Source: CAYRPN01 sp964426135
GTDB taxonomy: Bacteria; Planctomycetota; Phycisphaerae; Phycisphaerales; Phycisphaeraceae
DNA: 22,139 nt
NCBI GenBank assembly: GCA_964426135.1
Contig: CAYRPN010000098.1
Coordinates: 1 to 22,139, forward strand
Reading direction: 5' to 3'
Shown: piece after piece, positions 14,457-22,139 of the stretch
How the letters are laid out: every line of letters begins with the position of its first letter
How positions within the stretch are numbered: position 1 is the stretch's first letter
Made by a program: the position numbers and the translations under genes
The notes under the pieces: generated by a model
What the model saw: the letters and a program-made list of their open reading frames with translations, nothing else
What the model was told of the DNA's origin: nothing
The model's database searches: none

Positions 14457-15347
14457 ATGTACGAAAACTTCTACAACCTGGCCGTGGCTCCCTTCAGCAA
14501 CACGCCCAACTCGCGCTTCTTCTTCGAAACGGAGCAGCATCGCGAAGCGCTGGCCAAGCTGGAGTACACGGTGCGCAATCGCCGCGGCTTTGCGCTGATC
14601 ACCGGCGAAATCGGCAGCGGCAAGACCACGCTGACGCGCACGCTCATCCGCCGGCTGGGCACCGATGCCCGCGTGGCGCTGATCAACAACACCCGCGTTT
14701 CCTCGTCGCATCAGCTCCTGAAGATGATCGCGTCCGAGTTCCAGATGGAGATGCCGCCGGACCCCGACAAGGCGACGCTGCTGACGCTCCTGAAGCGATA
14801 CATTGAGAACCAGCATTCCATCGGCCGCACCGTCGTCGTCGTCATCGACGAGGGCCAATGCCTCAATATCGACGAGTTCGAGGAATTGCGGCTGCTGACG
14901 AACCTGGAAAGTGAAACGGACAAGCTGGTGCAGTTGTTGATCCTCGGCCAGCCGGAATTGCGCGCGACGCTGAAGCACCCGCGCCTGGCGCCGCTGATCC
15001 AGCGCATCGTGATGTACATGCATCTGCAGCCGATGACTTTCGACGACACCACCCGGTACATCGCGTACCGCCTGGTTCGCGCCAGCAAGGGCCGGCCGAA
15101 CGTGGATTTCTCGCGTGAAGCGCTGCAGACGATTTTTGAATACAGCAACGGCGTGCCGCGCATTGTGAACCTGGTGTGCGATAACGCGCTCCTGGTGGGT
15201 TATTCGTGCAACACTCACCTGATCGATTCGGCGGTGATCCGTCGTGCGATCTCGCAAATGCTGCCTAATTTCGATGCCTCTCCAGCCGATATCTTCTCTG
15301 GAGAGGCAGCAGGAGCTCAGGAGGCCGACGATGGGCGACGTATTTGA
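14457..15347 (+). CDS. ExeA-like AAA ATPase of an EPS/XrtA locus
   Basis: A 296-residue P-loop ATPase. The opening YENFYNLAVAPFSNTPNSRF (2-21) and FFETEQHREALAKLEY are hallmarks of the ExeA/GspA-like family, close to the PEP-CTERM-locus ATPase subfamily (TIGR03015 by memory). Walker A is GEIGSGKTT (50-58), Walker B VVVVIDEGQ (126-134) with D131-E132, and a sensor-like LLILGQPELRATL follows. The C-terminal lid contains EYSNGVPRIVNLVCDNALL. It is soluble with no signal peptide, probably acting at the membrane to energise assembly of the EPS machinery. There is no strong Shine-Dalgarno. Its last 17 bp overlap the kinase gene. It lies 126 bp after the chain-length gene. Confidence 0.9.
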   Translation: MYENFYNLAVAPFSNTPNSRFFFETEQHREALAKLEYTVRNRRGFALITGEIGSGKTTLTRTLIRRLGTDARVALINNTRVSSSHQLLKMIASEFQMEMPPDPDKATLLTLLKRYIENQHSIGRTVVVVIDEGQCLNIDEFEELRLLTNLESETDKLVQLLILGQPELRATLKHPRLAPLIQRIVMYMHLQPMTFDDTTRYIAYRLVRASKGRPNVDFSREALQTIFEYSNGVPRIVNLVCDNALLVGYSCNTHLIDSAVIRRAISQMLPNFDASPADIFSGEAAGAQEADDGRRI

Positions 15348-16389
15348 AGCCATGAACCGATCTCGCCGCGAACGTGGCGAGCAACCCGAGCCGGCCGCGT
15401 CCAAGATGGACGACGCTGACTCCGCATCCGCGTCAGGCGGGCCCGAAGCGGGCGGCCTGGCGTTCGATACGGTTCAGGCGGAGGCGCTGGTGCGCGAACT
15501 GGAGCGCGAGCAGGGCTCCACCGTCCCGCCGCTCGTCCGTGACGGCGGCCTCGTCGCCGCCGCCGCCCAGCGCTTCAAGGATGAAAAGGCTGCGCCCGAC
15601 GCGGAAACCGAGAACCGTCTCGATATCCGCGAAGAGACCGCCATCCCCGCCATCCCCGCCAACAAGCTCAACGGTTACTCCGCTGAAGTGGTCGTGCATC
15701 ACGACCGCGGCTCAGCCGTCACCGAGCAGTACCGCTCCATCCGCACGCAGCTTCTGGCGCGCTCCCGCAACCGACCGATGCAGTTGACCGTCATCACCAG
15801 CTCGACGCCCGAAGAAGGCAAGAGCGTGACGACCGCCAACCTCGGCATCGTGTTCAGCGAACTGAGAAACCACAAGACCCTGCTGATCGAAGGCGACTTG
15901 CGTCGCCCCTCGTTCAACAAGCTCTTCGACCGCGATTGCACCCCAGGCCTGCTGCAACTGCTCCGCGGCGAAGTCAGCCGCATCGATGATGTCGTCCACA
16001 AGACCATCTACGACAACCTCAGCTTCATCCCCGCCGGCGGCCGCGACTCGACGCACTCGACCGAACTGCTCACCAGCCCGCGCATGCATCAGGTCATCGA
16101 GCAGCTCAAGGACCGCTACGACCATATTTTCATCGACTCGCCCCCGGTCATCACCGTGACCGACTCGTGCATCCTCGGCGCCATGGCCGACCAGGTGCTG
16201 CTCGTGGTCCGTCTCAACAAGACCCCCAGCGGTGCCGTCGAACGCGCCAAGCGTCTGCTCCGTGCGTCCAACTGCGAAATCTCCGGCGTCATCCTCACGC
16301 ACCTGCAACATTACATCTCCCGCTATCTCTACAAGTACAGCTACGGCTACGGCTACGGCTACGGGTATGGATACGGCGGAGCGAAATGA
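15331..16389 (+). CDS. Bacterial tyrosine kinase (CpsD/CapB/Wzc-type) with Tyr-Gly tail
   Basis: A 352-residue cytosolic BY-kinase that autophosphorylates C-terminal tyrosines and controls EPS chain length through the Wzz-like partner. ATG 15331 is preceded by an ideal AGGAGG (15319-15324, 6-nt spacing) inside the end of the ATPase gene; the open frame back to 15244 is not needed. The N-terminal 110 residues are charged and disordered-looking, followed by EQYRSIRTQLL (132-142). Walker A is SSTPEEGKSVTTAN (157-170), Walker A' LLIEGDLRRPS (184-194) and Walker B HIFIDSPP (275-282). The last 26 residues hold 10 tyrosines, ending in six Tyr-Gly pairs. The split kinase/Wzz arrangement fits the previous genes. 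Confidence 0.93.
   Translation: MGDVFEAMNRSRRERGEQPEPAASKMDDADSASASGGPEAGGLAFDTVQAEALVRELEREQGSTVPPLVRDGGLVAAAAQRFKDEKAAPDAETENRLDIREETAIPAIPANKLNGYSAEVVVHHDRGSAVTEQYRSIRTQLLARSRNRPMQLTVITSSTPEEGKSVTTANLGIVFSELRNHKTLLIEGDLRRPSFNKLFDRDCTPGLLQLLRGEVSRIDDVVHKTIYDNLSFIPAGGRDSTHSTELLTSPRMHQVIEQLKDRYDHIFIDSPPVITVTDSCILGAMADQVLLVVRLNKTPSGAVERAKRLLRASNCEISGVILTHLQHYISRYLYKYSYGYGYGYGYGYGGAK
16342..16377 (+). repeat. Hexamer repeat encoding the Tyr-Gly tail
   Basis: Six tandem hexamers, TACGGC with TACGGG, TATGGA variants, encode the last six Tyr-Gly pairs of the tyrosine kinase. Hexamer slippage would add or remove phosphorylatable tyrosines in frame. Confidence 0.9.
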
Positions 16390-16429
16390 CCCGCGGAGTG
16401 AGGCTTGAATGCAGGAGAATCGAATACAA

Positions 16430-16531
16430 AATGTTTATTGTCGAATGTTGATTGTCTCATTTCTAGTGGCGGAACTGTTCCGGTTCCCCCAGTAGATATT
16501 CAACATGAGACATTCCACAATAGACAATCGT
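16430..16531. repeat. Degenerate AT-rich inverted repeat
   Basis: GATTGTCT (16450-16457) is matched by AGACAATC (16522-16529), and the neighbouring GAATGTTGA and TCAACAT/ACATTC segments are also complementary in shuffled order, around a unique GC-rich centre. The layout (arm, centre, inverted arm) recalls the other repeat cassettes here. It sits in the 218-bp gap between the kinase and glycosyltransferase genes and may separate their transcription. Confidence 0.4.
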
Positions 16532-16607
16532 CTTGAAGACGAGCGTACGCCCCTCGAAGTCGTCGCGCTCGCCCTCTTCGAGACTCGCGCCGGCCCCTTC
16601 CTTCCCC

Positions 16608-17954
16608 ATGCCCGCCACCGCCGAAGCAATCTCGACCCCGGGCCTCACCACCTTCGGCGGCACCATCGCCCACATGCAAGGTGAGGACGTCAAGGCCTCC
16701 GACAAGCCCCGCCTCCAGCGGCTGCTCATGCTCACGCATCGCATGCCGTACCCGCCTGACCGCGGCGACCGCATTCGATCGTTTCACCTGCTCAAACTGC
16801 TCTCAAAGCACTTCGACGTCGCGCTCGCCTGCACCAGCGATGAACCCGTCTGGCTCCAGCATCACCAGCTTCTGACCACGATGGCCGGCCGCGTCGACCT
16901 GCAGCCGATCACCAAGCGCGGCAGCCAGATTCGCGGCGCCTTCGCCCTGATCACCGGCCATGCCGTCACGCCCGCCTCGTTCTATCGCCAGGGACTCGCC
17001 GATCAGATTCAGCTCTGGCACCAGCAGAAACCGTTCGATGCGATCCTCACCTTCTGCTCCGGCATGATCGATTACGCCCGGCTTCTCACCCGCCCGCCGC
17101 GCCGGCCACGCAAACTGGACGAGGACGCGCCCGTCGCGCCAACCGCCCCGCCGATCCGCCACGTGATCGACCTGGTCGACGTCGATTCGCAGAAGTGGGC
17201 CGCCTACGCGCAGAACAGTTCCATCCCGATGAAGTGGGTCTTCAGCGCCGAGGCCCGCCGCCTCCGCGCCATCGAGGCGGGCACCTACGATCGCTTCGAT
17301 GCCGTCACCGTCGTCAGCGAGACCGAGGCCGACTGCTATCGCCAGCACGTTGCGCAGCATCCGGGCCTGACCGTCGTGGGCAACGGCGTGGACATGACCT
17401 ACTTCGCGCCGCAGGACGACCCGGACAATCACAACCTCGTCTTCGTCGGCGTACTCGACTACAAGCCTAATTACGAAGGCGTCGAGTGGTTCGTCAGCAA
17501 CGTCATGCCGGGCCTGCGGCAGCGCGTGCCCGACGCCACGTTCCAGATCGTCGGCCGCAATCCGACGCAGCGCGTCAAGATGCTCGGCACCCGCGATGGC
17601 GTGGAAGTCGTCGGCTCCGTGCCGGACGTGCGCGTCTACCTGCGCGACAGTTCAGCCGTCATCGCGCCGCTGCAGATCGCGCGCGGCGTGCAGAACAAGG
17701 TGCTCGAAGCGATGAGCTGCCGGCGGGCGGTCGTCTGCTCGCAGGGCGCCGCCCAGGGTGTCGATGCCGTCGACGGCGAGCACCTGCTCGTGGCGAAGGA
17801 TCCGCAGCAGTGGGTGAATCATCTGGAAGCGGTGCTGACCAACCGCGACCTTCGCCGCCGCCTCGCCGCCGCCGCCCGGCAGCGCGTGGAAGAACGTTAC
17901 ACCTGGGAGAGCCAGCTTGCTCCGATGGTGCGCCTCCTGGGCGGGCGGATCTGA
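16608..17954 (+). CDS. Glycosyltransferase, stp1-like (PEP-CTERM/XrtA-associated)
   Basis: A 448-residue GT-B glycosyltransferase (GT4-like). After a variable N-terminus comes THRMPYPPDRGDRIRSFHLL, the opening characteristic of the PEP-CTERM/EpsH1-associated sugar transferase family (TIGR03087, stp1, from memory). Further landmarks are VIDLVDVDSQKW, DAVTVVSETEAD, VVGNGVDMTYF, LVFVGVLDYKPNYEGVEWF, then the donor-site region IAPLQIARGVQNKVLEAMSC and a C-terminal helix with YTWESQL. It would add a sugar to the lipid-linked EPS unit at the cytosolic face. The start is uncertain: ATG 16608 is chosen over the ATG at 16674 and the open frame from 16533; no clear Shine-Dalgarno resolves it. It is the last gene of the EPS locus in view. 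Confidence 0.88.
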   Translation: MPATAEAISTPGLTTFGGTIAHMQGEDVKASDKPRLQRLLMLTHRMPYPPDRGDRIRSFHLLKLLSKHFDVALACTSDEPVWLQHHQLLTTMAGRVDLQPITKRGSQIRGAFALITGHAVTPASFYRQGLADQIQLWHQQKPFDAILTFCSGMIDYARLLTRPPRRPRKLDEDAPVAPTAPPIRHVIDLVDVDSQKWAAYAQNSSIPMKWVFSAEARRLRAIEAGTYDRFDAVTVVSETEADCYRQHVAQHPGLTVVGNGVDMTYFAPQDDPDNHNLVFVGVLDYKPNYEGVEWFVSNVMPGLRQRVPDATFQIVGRNPTQRVKMLGTRDGVEVVGSVPDVRVYLRDSSAVIAPLQIARGVQNKVLEAMSCRRAVVCSQGAAQGVDAVDGEHLLVAKDPQQWVNHLEAVLTNRDLRRRLAAAARQRVEERYTWESQLAPMVRLLGGRI

Positions 17955-18079
17955 TTCTCATGTCTGTCCCAGCCGGCGCGACCTTCGCGGCCGGCTCCGA
18001 TCCGAATCTTCGCAGTTCGCAACGCCGCGGTTGGCGCGCCTGCCTTGCTCTTACCGCTCATTGCCGCCACGATGGGGCC

Positions 18080-19807
18080 ATGTCCGTCAGTCCGGTCCGT
18101 CGCCTGCTCCTTTGTACCGCTGGTCACGTCGGCCACGGCAAGACGTCGCTCGTGCGCGCTCTGACCGGCGTCGACATCGATCAATCAGCGGTGGAGAAAG
18201 CGACGGGCCATTCCAACGACGTCGGCCGCGCCAGGCTCGATCTGGGTGACGTGCAGGTTGACATCATTGATCCGACGCAGCACGAGCGATGGATCGAGTG
18301 CATGCTGGCTTACGCGAAGGATATTGACGTGGCGATGCTGGTCGTCGCGGCCGACGATGCGATCCTGCCGCAGACTCGCGAGCACGTGTCGGTTCTGCAA
18401 CTGCTGGGCATCGAGCAGGGCTTGATCGTGATGACCAGCACCGACCGGGTCGAGCGGGACTGGTGCGACATCGTCGAAGACGACATTGTCACTCTCGTCA
18501 AAGGCACGTTTCTTCAGGGGGCGCCGATCGTCCGCATGGCGGTGGCGCCAACCGGGAGTTCAACCGACCGCGAGGCGCTGAAGTCGGCAATGAGACATGT
18601 GTGCGCGGACATCCAGCCGCGAACCGCGACCGGCGCGCGTCGCCTGCCGGAGGTTTGCATGGCGGACGGCCTGAAGCCGTCGCGATTGCTGGTCGCCGAG
18701 CTTCGTTGCGCGGCGGGCGACAATCCCCGTGCGATCAAGCATTGCGAACGATATCGACTGCACCTGGGGATGCGGGAAGTCGTTGCCCGCGTTCTGCTCC
18801 TGGAAGGAACGACGGTGCCGGCCGGTGGAACGGCTCTCGCTGTGCTGATCTGCGCTGAACCGGTGGCGGTGACCTGTGGACAACCGCTACTGCTGCGCCT
18901 GGAATCCCCGCCGGTGACCGTCGGCGGCGGGCAGGTGCTTCAACCGGCGCCGCGCCGCCCGGTTCGTCGGCGACAATGGTCGGCCGCGCGCAAGGAAATG
19001 CTCCTCGCGCTGCGTTCGCTGGAGTCCAGGCAGCGCGCTCAAGCGGCGATCTACTTTTTCGGCGCCCAGGAGTGGAGCGTGCCGGAGCTTTGCCGCGACG
19101 CGAACCTTCAACCCGAACAGGCGACGGCGATCGCCCAGGACCTGCAGAGCGATGGCACGCTCCTGCATGTGCAGGCGGCGGCGGCGCGCACGAACCCGGT
19201 GCATCGTGTCGTGCTCGAAGAGATCGAGAACCAGGTCATCGCCGCGCTGCGGTCGCTGCACGCCGGCCACCCTGGTGAGCCGGCGTTTTCCCGTGCGGCC
19301 GTCATCGCCGCAGTTCCGAGATCCGGAAGCGCCGCGATGCTTGATTCCGTGCTCGATCGCCTCATCCGGCACGGTCGCATCGGCGGCGACGAGCAGAGGG
19401 TGATGCTGACCGCAGACGCGCCGAAGCTCTCGCCGCGGCAGATCGCGGCGCGGCAGCGGTTGCTCTCCGCCTACGCCGAGGCGGGCCTCGCGCCGCCGAT
19501 GCCGAGCGATCTGGCGGAGGAACTTGGCGTCAGCGCCGCCGACGTGAGGCAACTCTTGAGCCTATGCGTGGCGCAGAAGCTTCTCGTTCACCTGGGAACA
19601 GGCTGGTATCTGACAACAGCCGCCGAAGCCCAGATGCGCCGGCAGGCGGCCGCCGCGCTGCATGCGAATCCCGCCGGGGTGACGCTGGGCCAGTTGCGCG
19701 ACGCCTTGGGCACCACGCGCAAGTACGCGCTTCCGTTTGCGGAATATCTCGACCGCGTCGGCGTGACGAAACGCATCGGTGATGTTCGCGTATCCGCTTC
19801 ACGTTGA
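18080..19807 (+). CDS. SelB-like translation factor, degenerate GTPase, domain 2 apparently missing
   Basis: A 575-residue protein related to SelB, which delivers Sec-tRNA to UGA codons. The P-loop GHVGHGKTS (15-23) keeps Lys21, but the family's GHVDHGKT Asp is Gly18. The switch I EK-RGITI motif reads EKATGHSNDVG, with no Thr at the G2 position. DVPGHERF is DPTQHERW (64-71), losing the invariant Gly while keeping His68. The T/NKxD guanine motif is TSTD (119-122), and the SA motif is lost. The chain passes from the G domain almost directly into a domain-3-like barrel (RYRLHLGMREVVARVLLLEG ... VTVGGGQVLQP), so domain 2 seems deleted. The C-terminal winged-helix region is well kept (LRDALGTTRKYALPFAEYLD, RVGVTKRIGDVRV). 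ATG 18080 starts just before the P-loop; an in-frame ATG at 17960 would add 40 residues. It overlaps lpxB by 9 bp, convergent. Confidence 0.85.
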   Translation: MSVSPVRRLLLCTAGHVGHGKTSLVRALTGVDIDQSAVEKATGHSNDVGRARLDLGDVQVDIIDPTQHERWIECMLAYAKDIDVAMLVVAADDAILPQTREHVSVLQLLGIEQGLIVMTSTDRVERDWCDIVEDDIVTLVKGTFLQGAPIVRMAVAPTGSSTDREALKSAMRHVCADIQPRTATGARRLPEVCMADGLKPSRLLVAELRCAAGDNPRAIKHCERYRLHLGMREVVARVLLLEGTTVPAGGTALAVLICAEPVAVTCGQPLLLRLESPPVTVGGGQVLQPAPRRPVRRRQWSAARKEMLLALRSLESRQRAQAAIYFFGAQEWSVPELCRDANLQPEQATAIAQDLQSDGTLLHVQAAAARTNPVHRVVLEEIENQVIAALRSLHAGHPGEPAFSRAAVIAAVPRSGSAAMLDSVLDRLIRHGRIGGDEQRVMLTADAPKLSPRQIAARQRLLSAYAEAGLAPPMPSDLAEELGVSAADVRQLLSLCVAQKLLVHLGTGWYLTTAAEAQMRRQAAAALHANPAGVTLGQLRDALGTTRKYALPFAEYLDRVGVTKRIGDVRVSASR

Positions 19808-21058
19808 ACCAGCCGCGTGGGGCAACATGGTCAGAATCTGTCCGCACGCACGCTCGACGAAGTCCACGCCTTCGAATTGTTCCGCCAGCCAGTGCAGCGA
19901 TTCGGCCTGCTTCGCCCGTGCTGATTCCTCCGTCAACAGCGGTTCAAGCGCGGCAACCAGCGGCTCGACGCGCCCGAAATGAGGCACGAATTCAGGCACA
20001 ATTCGGCCCTTGCCCGCGGCCTCGGCGATCAGATTGGGCAGCGTGAACGTGCGAGTGTTGACCAGGAATCGCCCGATCAGATGCCACTTCCATCGCGCCA
20101 GGTTGTAGAGAATCACCATCGGCTTGCGGTGGACGGCCGTGTGCAGCGTGGCCGTGCCGGACACGACGAGCACGGCGTCGGCCCAGTCGAGGATGGCGTC
20201 GACGGATCCGACGCGCAGTTCCAGGTTGGTTCCTTCCTGCAAGCGCAATGAGATAGGAACAGCGGCCGCGAGTTCTTCGCGCAGATGTTGGTCGCGTTGC
20301 GCGCGCACCTCAGTCGGCAAAGGGTCGGAGAATCCTGTCGTGCCCGGAATGCGATTGACGATGCGCATCGCGATGTCGTCGTTCGTTGCGGCGACGACGC
20401 CTTGAAGCGTCGGATGAATTGACGCCAGTTCCTCAAACACCGCATACATTGTCGGCCAGTTGGCGTCGATCTCGCTGCGCCGCGACCCGGGAAGCAGGGC
20501 GAGCCGCGGATGCGGAGACTTAAGCGCGCTTGAATGCGGAGGCGCAAGCGTGGCCGACATCTGATACAGCGGATGACCCACAAACGTACACGGCACGCCG
20601 CGCTGTCCGAACCATTGCGGCTCGAACGGCAGCAGGCACAGCACGTGATCCGTCAGTCGGCGGAGTTTGCGGATGCGCCAGCGTGCCCACGCCCAGATTT
20701 GAGGCGCCGCCAGGTGGATGATCTTCGCCTTCGGATGCAGCGAGCGCACCAGTTTGCACATCGCCCAGTTGGCGGCGGGGCTGTCCACCGGCACCAGCGC
20801 GTCGATGGCATGGGCGCTGAGCCACTGCTTCATGCGCAGCACGCGCTGGCGGTGCGCCTTGATCTGGCCCAGCGCGCCGCCGAGCATCACGGCATGTTTG
20901 CCTGTTTCCTCCAGGATCGTCGCGCCCGCGGCCGCCATCTTCGGCCCGCCAATCGCGTAGATCACCGCTTCAGGGCGCTCTCGCCGCAAGCGCGCAATCA
21001 CCGGCGCGGCGAGTTGATCGCCGCTGGGCTCGAACGCGGTGAAGAGAATGGCCGACAT
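19799..21058 (-). CDS. lpxB: Lipid-A-disaccharide synthase
   Basis: A 419-residue LpxB (E. coli has 382). It condenses UDP-diacylglucosamine with lipid X to make the lipid A disaccharide at the inner membrane, implying an outer membrane. Motifs: FEPSGD with E10 (E. coli E15), IGGPKM, VDSP with D92 (E. coli D98), PQIWAW, LLPFEP, FVGHPL, LLPGSR with R193 (E. coli R201), and LPNLIA with N342 (E. coli N316). Oddities: SGTATLH ends in H306 where E. coli has SGTAALE, and the second Asp of APDF is Ala95. A 30-40 residue expansion lies at about 240-280. Other lpx genes are not nearby. It is likely functional, but the donor-site change is unusual. Confidence 0.92.
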   Translation of the reverse strand: MSAILFTAFEPSGDQLAAPVIARLRRERPEAVIYAIGGPKMAAAGATILEETGKHAVMLGGALGQIKAHRQRVLRMKQWLSAHAIDALVPVDSPAANWAMCKLVRSLHPKAKIIHLAAPQIWAWARWRIRKLRRLTDHVLCLLPFEPQWFGQRGVPCTFVGHPLYQMSATLAPPHSSALKSPHPRLALLPGSRRSEIDANWPTMYAVFEELASIHPTLQGVVAATNDDIAMRIVNRIPGTTGFSDPLPTEVRAQRDQHLREELAAAVPISLRLQEGTNLELRVGSVDAILDWADAVLVVSGTATLHTAVHRKPMVILYNLARWKWHLIGRFLVNTRTFTLPNLIAEAAGKGRIVPEFVPHFGRVEPLVAALEPLLTEESARAKQAESLHWLAEQFEGVDFVERACGQILTMLPHAAGST

Positions 21059-21167
21059 AGTGGAAGTATGAGCGATGAAGGCGGATTGCGAAAGTGCCTC
21101 GCATGCGTGGGTTCCGATTCACCGGCAGCGTGGCGCTTCATGGAATGTACCGGCTAGACTGACGGCG

Positions 21168-22073
21168 ATGGCTGACGATCCGCTGAAACCAAGAGCGTTC
21201 GATTTCCTCGCGCGGTGGATGGCGTGGGGCACGTTCCGGGTGCCGCGCATCAGCCCGATGCGCTTTGCCGCCGAAGCGAACCGCCGACGAGCCGATGATT
21301 TGCCCAGTGAATGGTTCAAGGTGAAAGCGGACGATGGCATCGAACTGGACGCGGTGCGCTTTCCCGCCCGGCGACACGGAGATGAACCGACCGGCGAGGC
21401 AGGGCCGCGGCTGCCGGTCATCTTCAATCACGGCTGGACGGAGACCAAGGAGTTTCATTTCCGCCTTCCGCGGCTGCTCGCGCCGCAGGGGCACGATGTG
21501 ATTCTTTTCGATCAGCGTTGTCACGGTCGATCCGGCGGCAGGTACTCCACGCTCGGTGTGATGGAACGGCACGACCTGCGGGCCGTGATCGATGCCTGTG
21601 CCGCGCGGGGCTGGGTGCGCGATCGCGTCATCACCATGGGCGTGAGCATGGGCGGCGCTTCCGTTCTGATGAGCGCAGCGACGGATGCGCGGGTTGCCGG
21701 CGTGGTTGCGTACGCGCCGTTTGTGAGTTTTCTTGGAGCGATCCGATCGTATCGCCGTCGATACCTGCGCCTGCTGAGCGAGGAGTGGGGCGTGCGTGGC
21801 TTCGTGCAGATGTCCAAGCGAGTGGGATTCGACATTCGCGAGTCGGCGCCGATCGATGTGATCTCGCGGGTGCAGGCGCCGGTGCTTTTCATCGTCGGCA
21901 AGTGCGACGTGAACCTGCCCGCCTGCGATCACGCGCAGGTGCTGGCGGACGCGCTGGGACCGTTGCGAGGTGAGTTGGTGCAGGTCGAGCATGCGAATCA
22001 TTTCAATATCGTGAGCGAGCCGTGGCCGGAAGCGGATGCGGCACTGCTTCGGTTCCTGTCGCGCGTCCATTAG
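21168..22073 (+). CDS. Alpha/beta hydrolase
   Basis: A 301-residue serine hydrolase. I start at ATG 21168 because residues before it in the longer frame (from 21075) look non-coding and overlap the likely lpxB leader. An IFNHGWTETKEF oxyanion region (85-96), VILFDQRCHGRSGG (111-124), the nucleophile elbow MGVSMGGAS with S160, the acid D247 in VGKCDVNLPA and H278 in VEHANHFNI form a complete triad. A cap region rich in Arg/Tyr is at about 190-225. No signal peptide is seen, but the basic N-terminal helix AFDFLARWMAWGTFRVPRIS may associate with the membrane. The family suggests esterase or peptidase-like hydrolysis; the substrate is unknown. It is transcribed divergently from lpxB across 109 bp. 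Confidence 0.85.
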   Translation: MADDPLKPRAFDFLARWMAWGTFRVPRISPMRFAAEANRRRADDLPSEWFKVKADDGIELDAVRFPARRHGDEPTGEAGPRLPVIFNHGWTETKEFHFRLPRLLAPQGHDVILFDQRCHGRSGGRYSTLGVMERHDLRAVIDACAARGWVRDRVITMGVSMGGASVLMSAATDARVAGVVAYAPFVSFLGAIRSYRRRYLRLLSEEWGVRGFVQMSKRVGFDIRESAPIDVISRVQAPVLFIVGKCDVNLPACDHAQVLADALGPLRGELVQVEHANHFNIVSEPWPEADAALLRFLSRVH

Positions 22074-22101
22074 GAGCCGTGCAGGATCAACATCGCATGT
22101 G

Positions 22102-22122
22102 GGACGACTTTCCAAGTCGTCC
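22102..22122. terminator. Perfect 9-bp palindromic hairpin (dispersed-repeat type)
   Basis: GGACGACTT (22102-22110) and AAGTCGTCC (22114-22122) form a perfect 9-bp stem with a TCC loop, 29 bp after the hydrolase stop. There is no T-run, so it is either a non-canonical terminator or, more likely from my memory of similar genomes, one copy of a dispersed palindromic repeat. Confidence 0.5.
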
Positions 22123-22139
22123 GGCTGGGAGCGAAGCAG

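Noticed and set aside
17486..18079. Longer start for the SelB-like protein
   Set aside because: The upstream frame overlaps the glycosyltransferase and is Arg/Pro-rich noise; SelB proteins begin just before the P-loop. The ATG at 17960 cannot be fully excluded.

Overview
The window is a GC-rich bacterial chromosome segment, most consistent with the Planctomycetota (possibly a Phycisphaerae-like lineage). That placement is inference. It rests on a dnaA with no dnaN/recF neighbours, an lpxB (outer membrane with lipid A), an exopolysaccharide locus of the XrtA/PEP-CTERM-associated type, a TatD-like protein of the kind found in ebo clusters, and many 7-9 bp low-complexity repeats between and inside genes.

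Left part (1-5500): a hairpin-type repeat pair; a small Gly-Thr-Pro-repeat protein; a DUF2335-type membrane protein directly followed by a TatD-like metallohydrolase; a 7-bp repeat tract; a two-TM protein; then, on the minus strand, dnaA preceded by a 413-bp gene-free stretch with DnaA-box-like sites (candidate oriC) and a GNAT acetyltransferase. Middle (5500-10570): a large inverted array of 8-bp repeats, a secreted protein and an alpha/beta hydrolase in a GTGA-overlap pair, a secreted Tyr-rich protein, a dense repeat block, and the minus-strand pair tgt-yajC. The tgt reading frame carries two in-frame low-complexity insertions. A degenerate tRNA-like sequence lies upstream of tgt.

Right part (10980-17954): an exopolysaccharide locus on the plus strand. 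It holds an initiating phosphoglycosyl transferase, a Wza-like export lipoprotein, a Wzz/GumC-like chain-length protein, an ExeA-like AAA ATPase, a bacterial tyrosine kinase with a Tyr-Gly tail, and an stp1-like glycosyltransferase. Together they would start a lipid-linked glycan, control its length by tyrosine phosphorylation and export it. No exosortase, flippase or polymerase gene is in view. After it come a SelB-like elongation factor with eroded GTPase motifs and apparently no domain 2, a convergent lpxB, and a second alpha/beta hydrolase, ending at a perfect 9-bp palindromic hairpin.

The most unusual items are the degenerate SelB paralogue, the tgt gene interrupted in frame by 7- and 8-bp repeat cassettes (a possible phase-variable switch for tRNA queuosine), and the repeat cassettes themselves, which share a purine-arm / unique-centre / pyrimidine-arm design.
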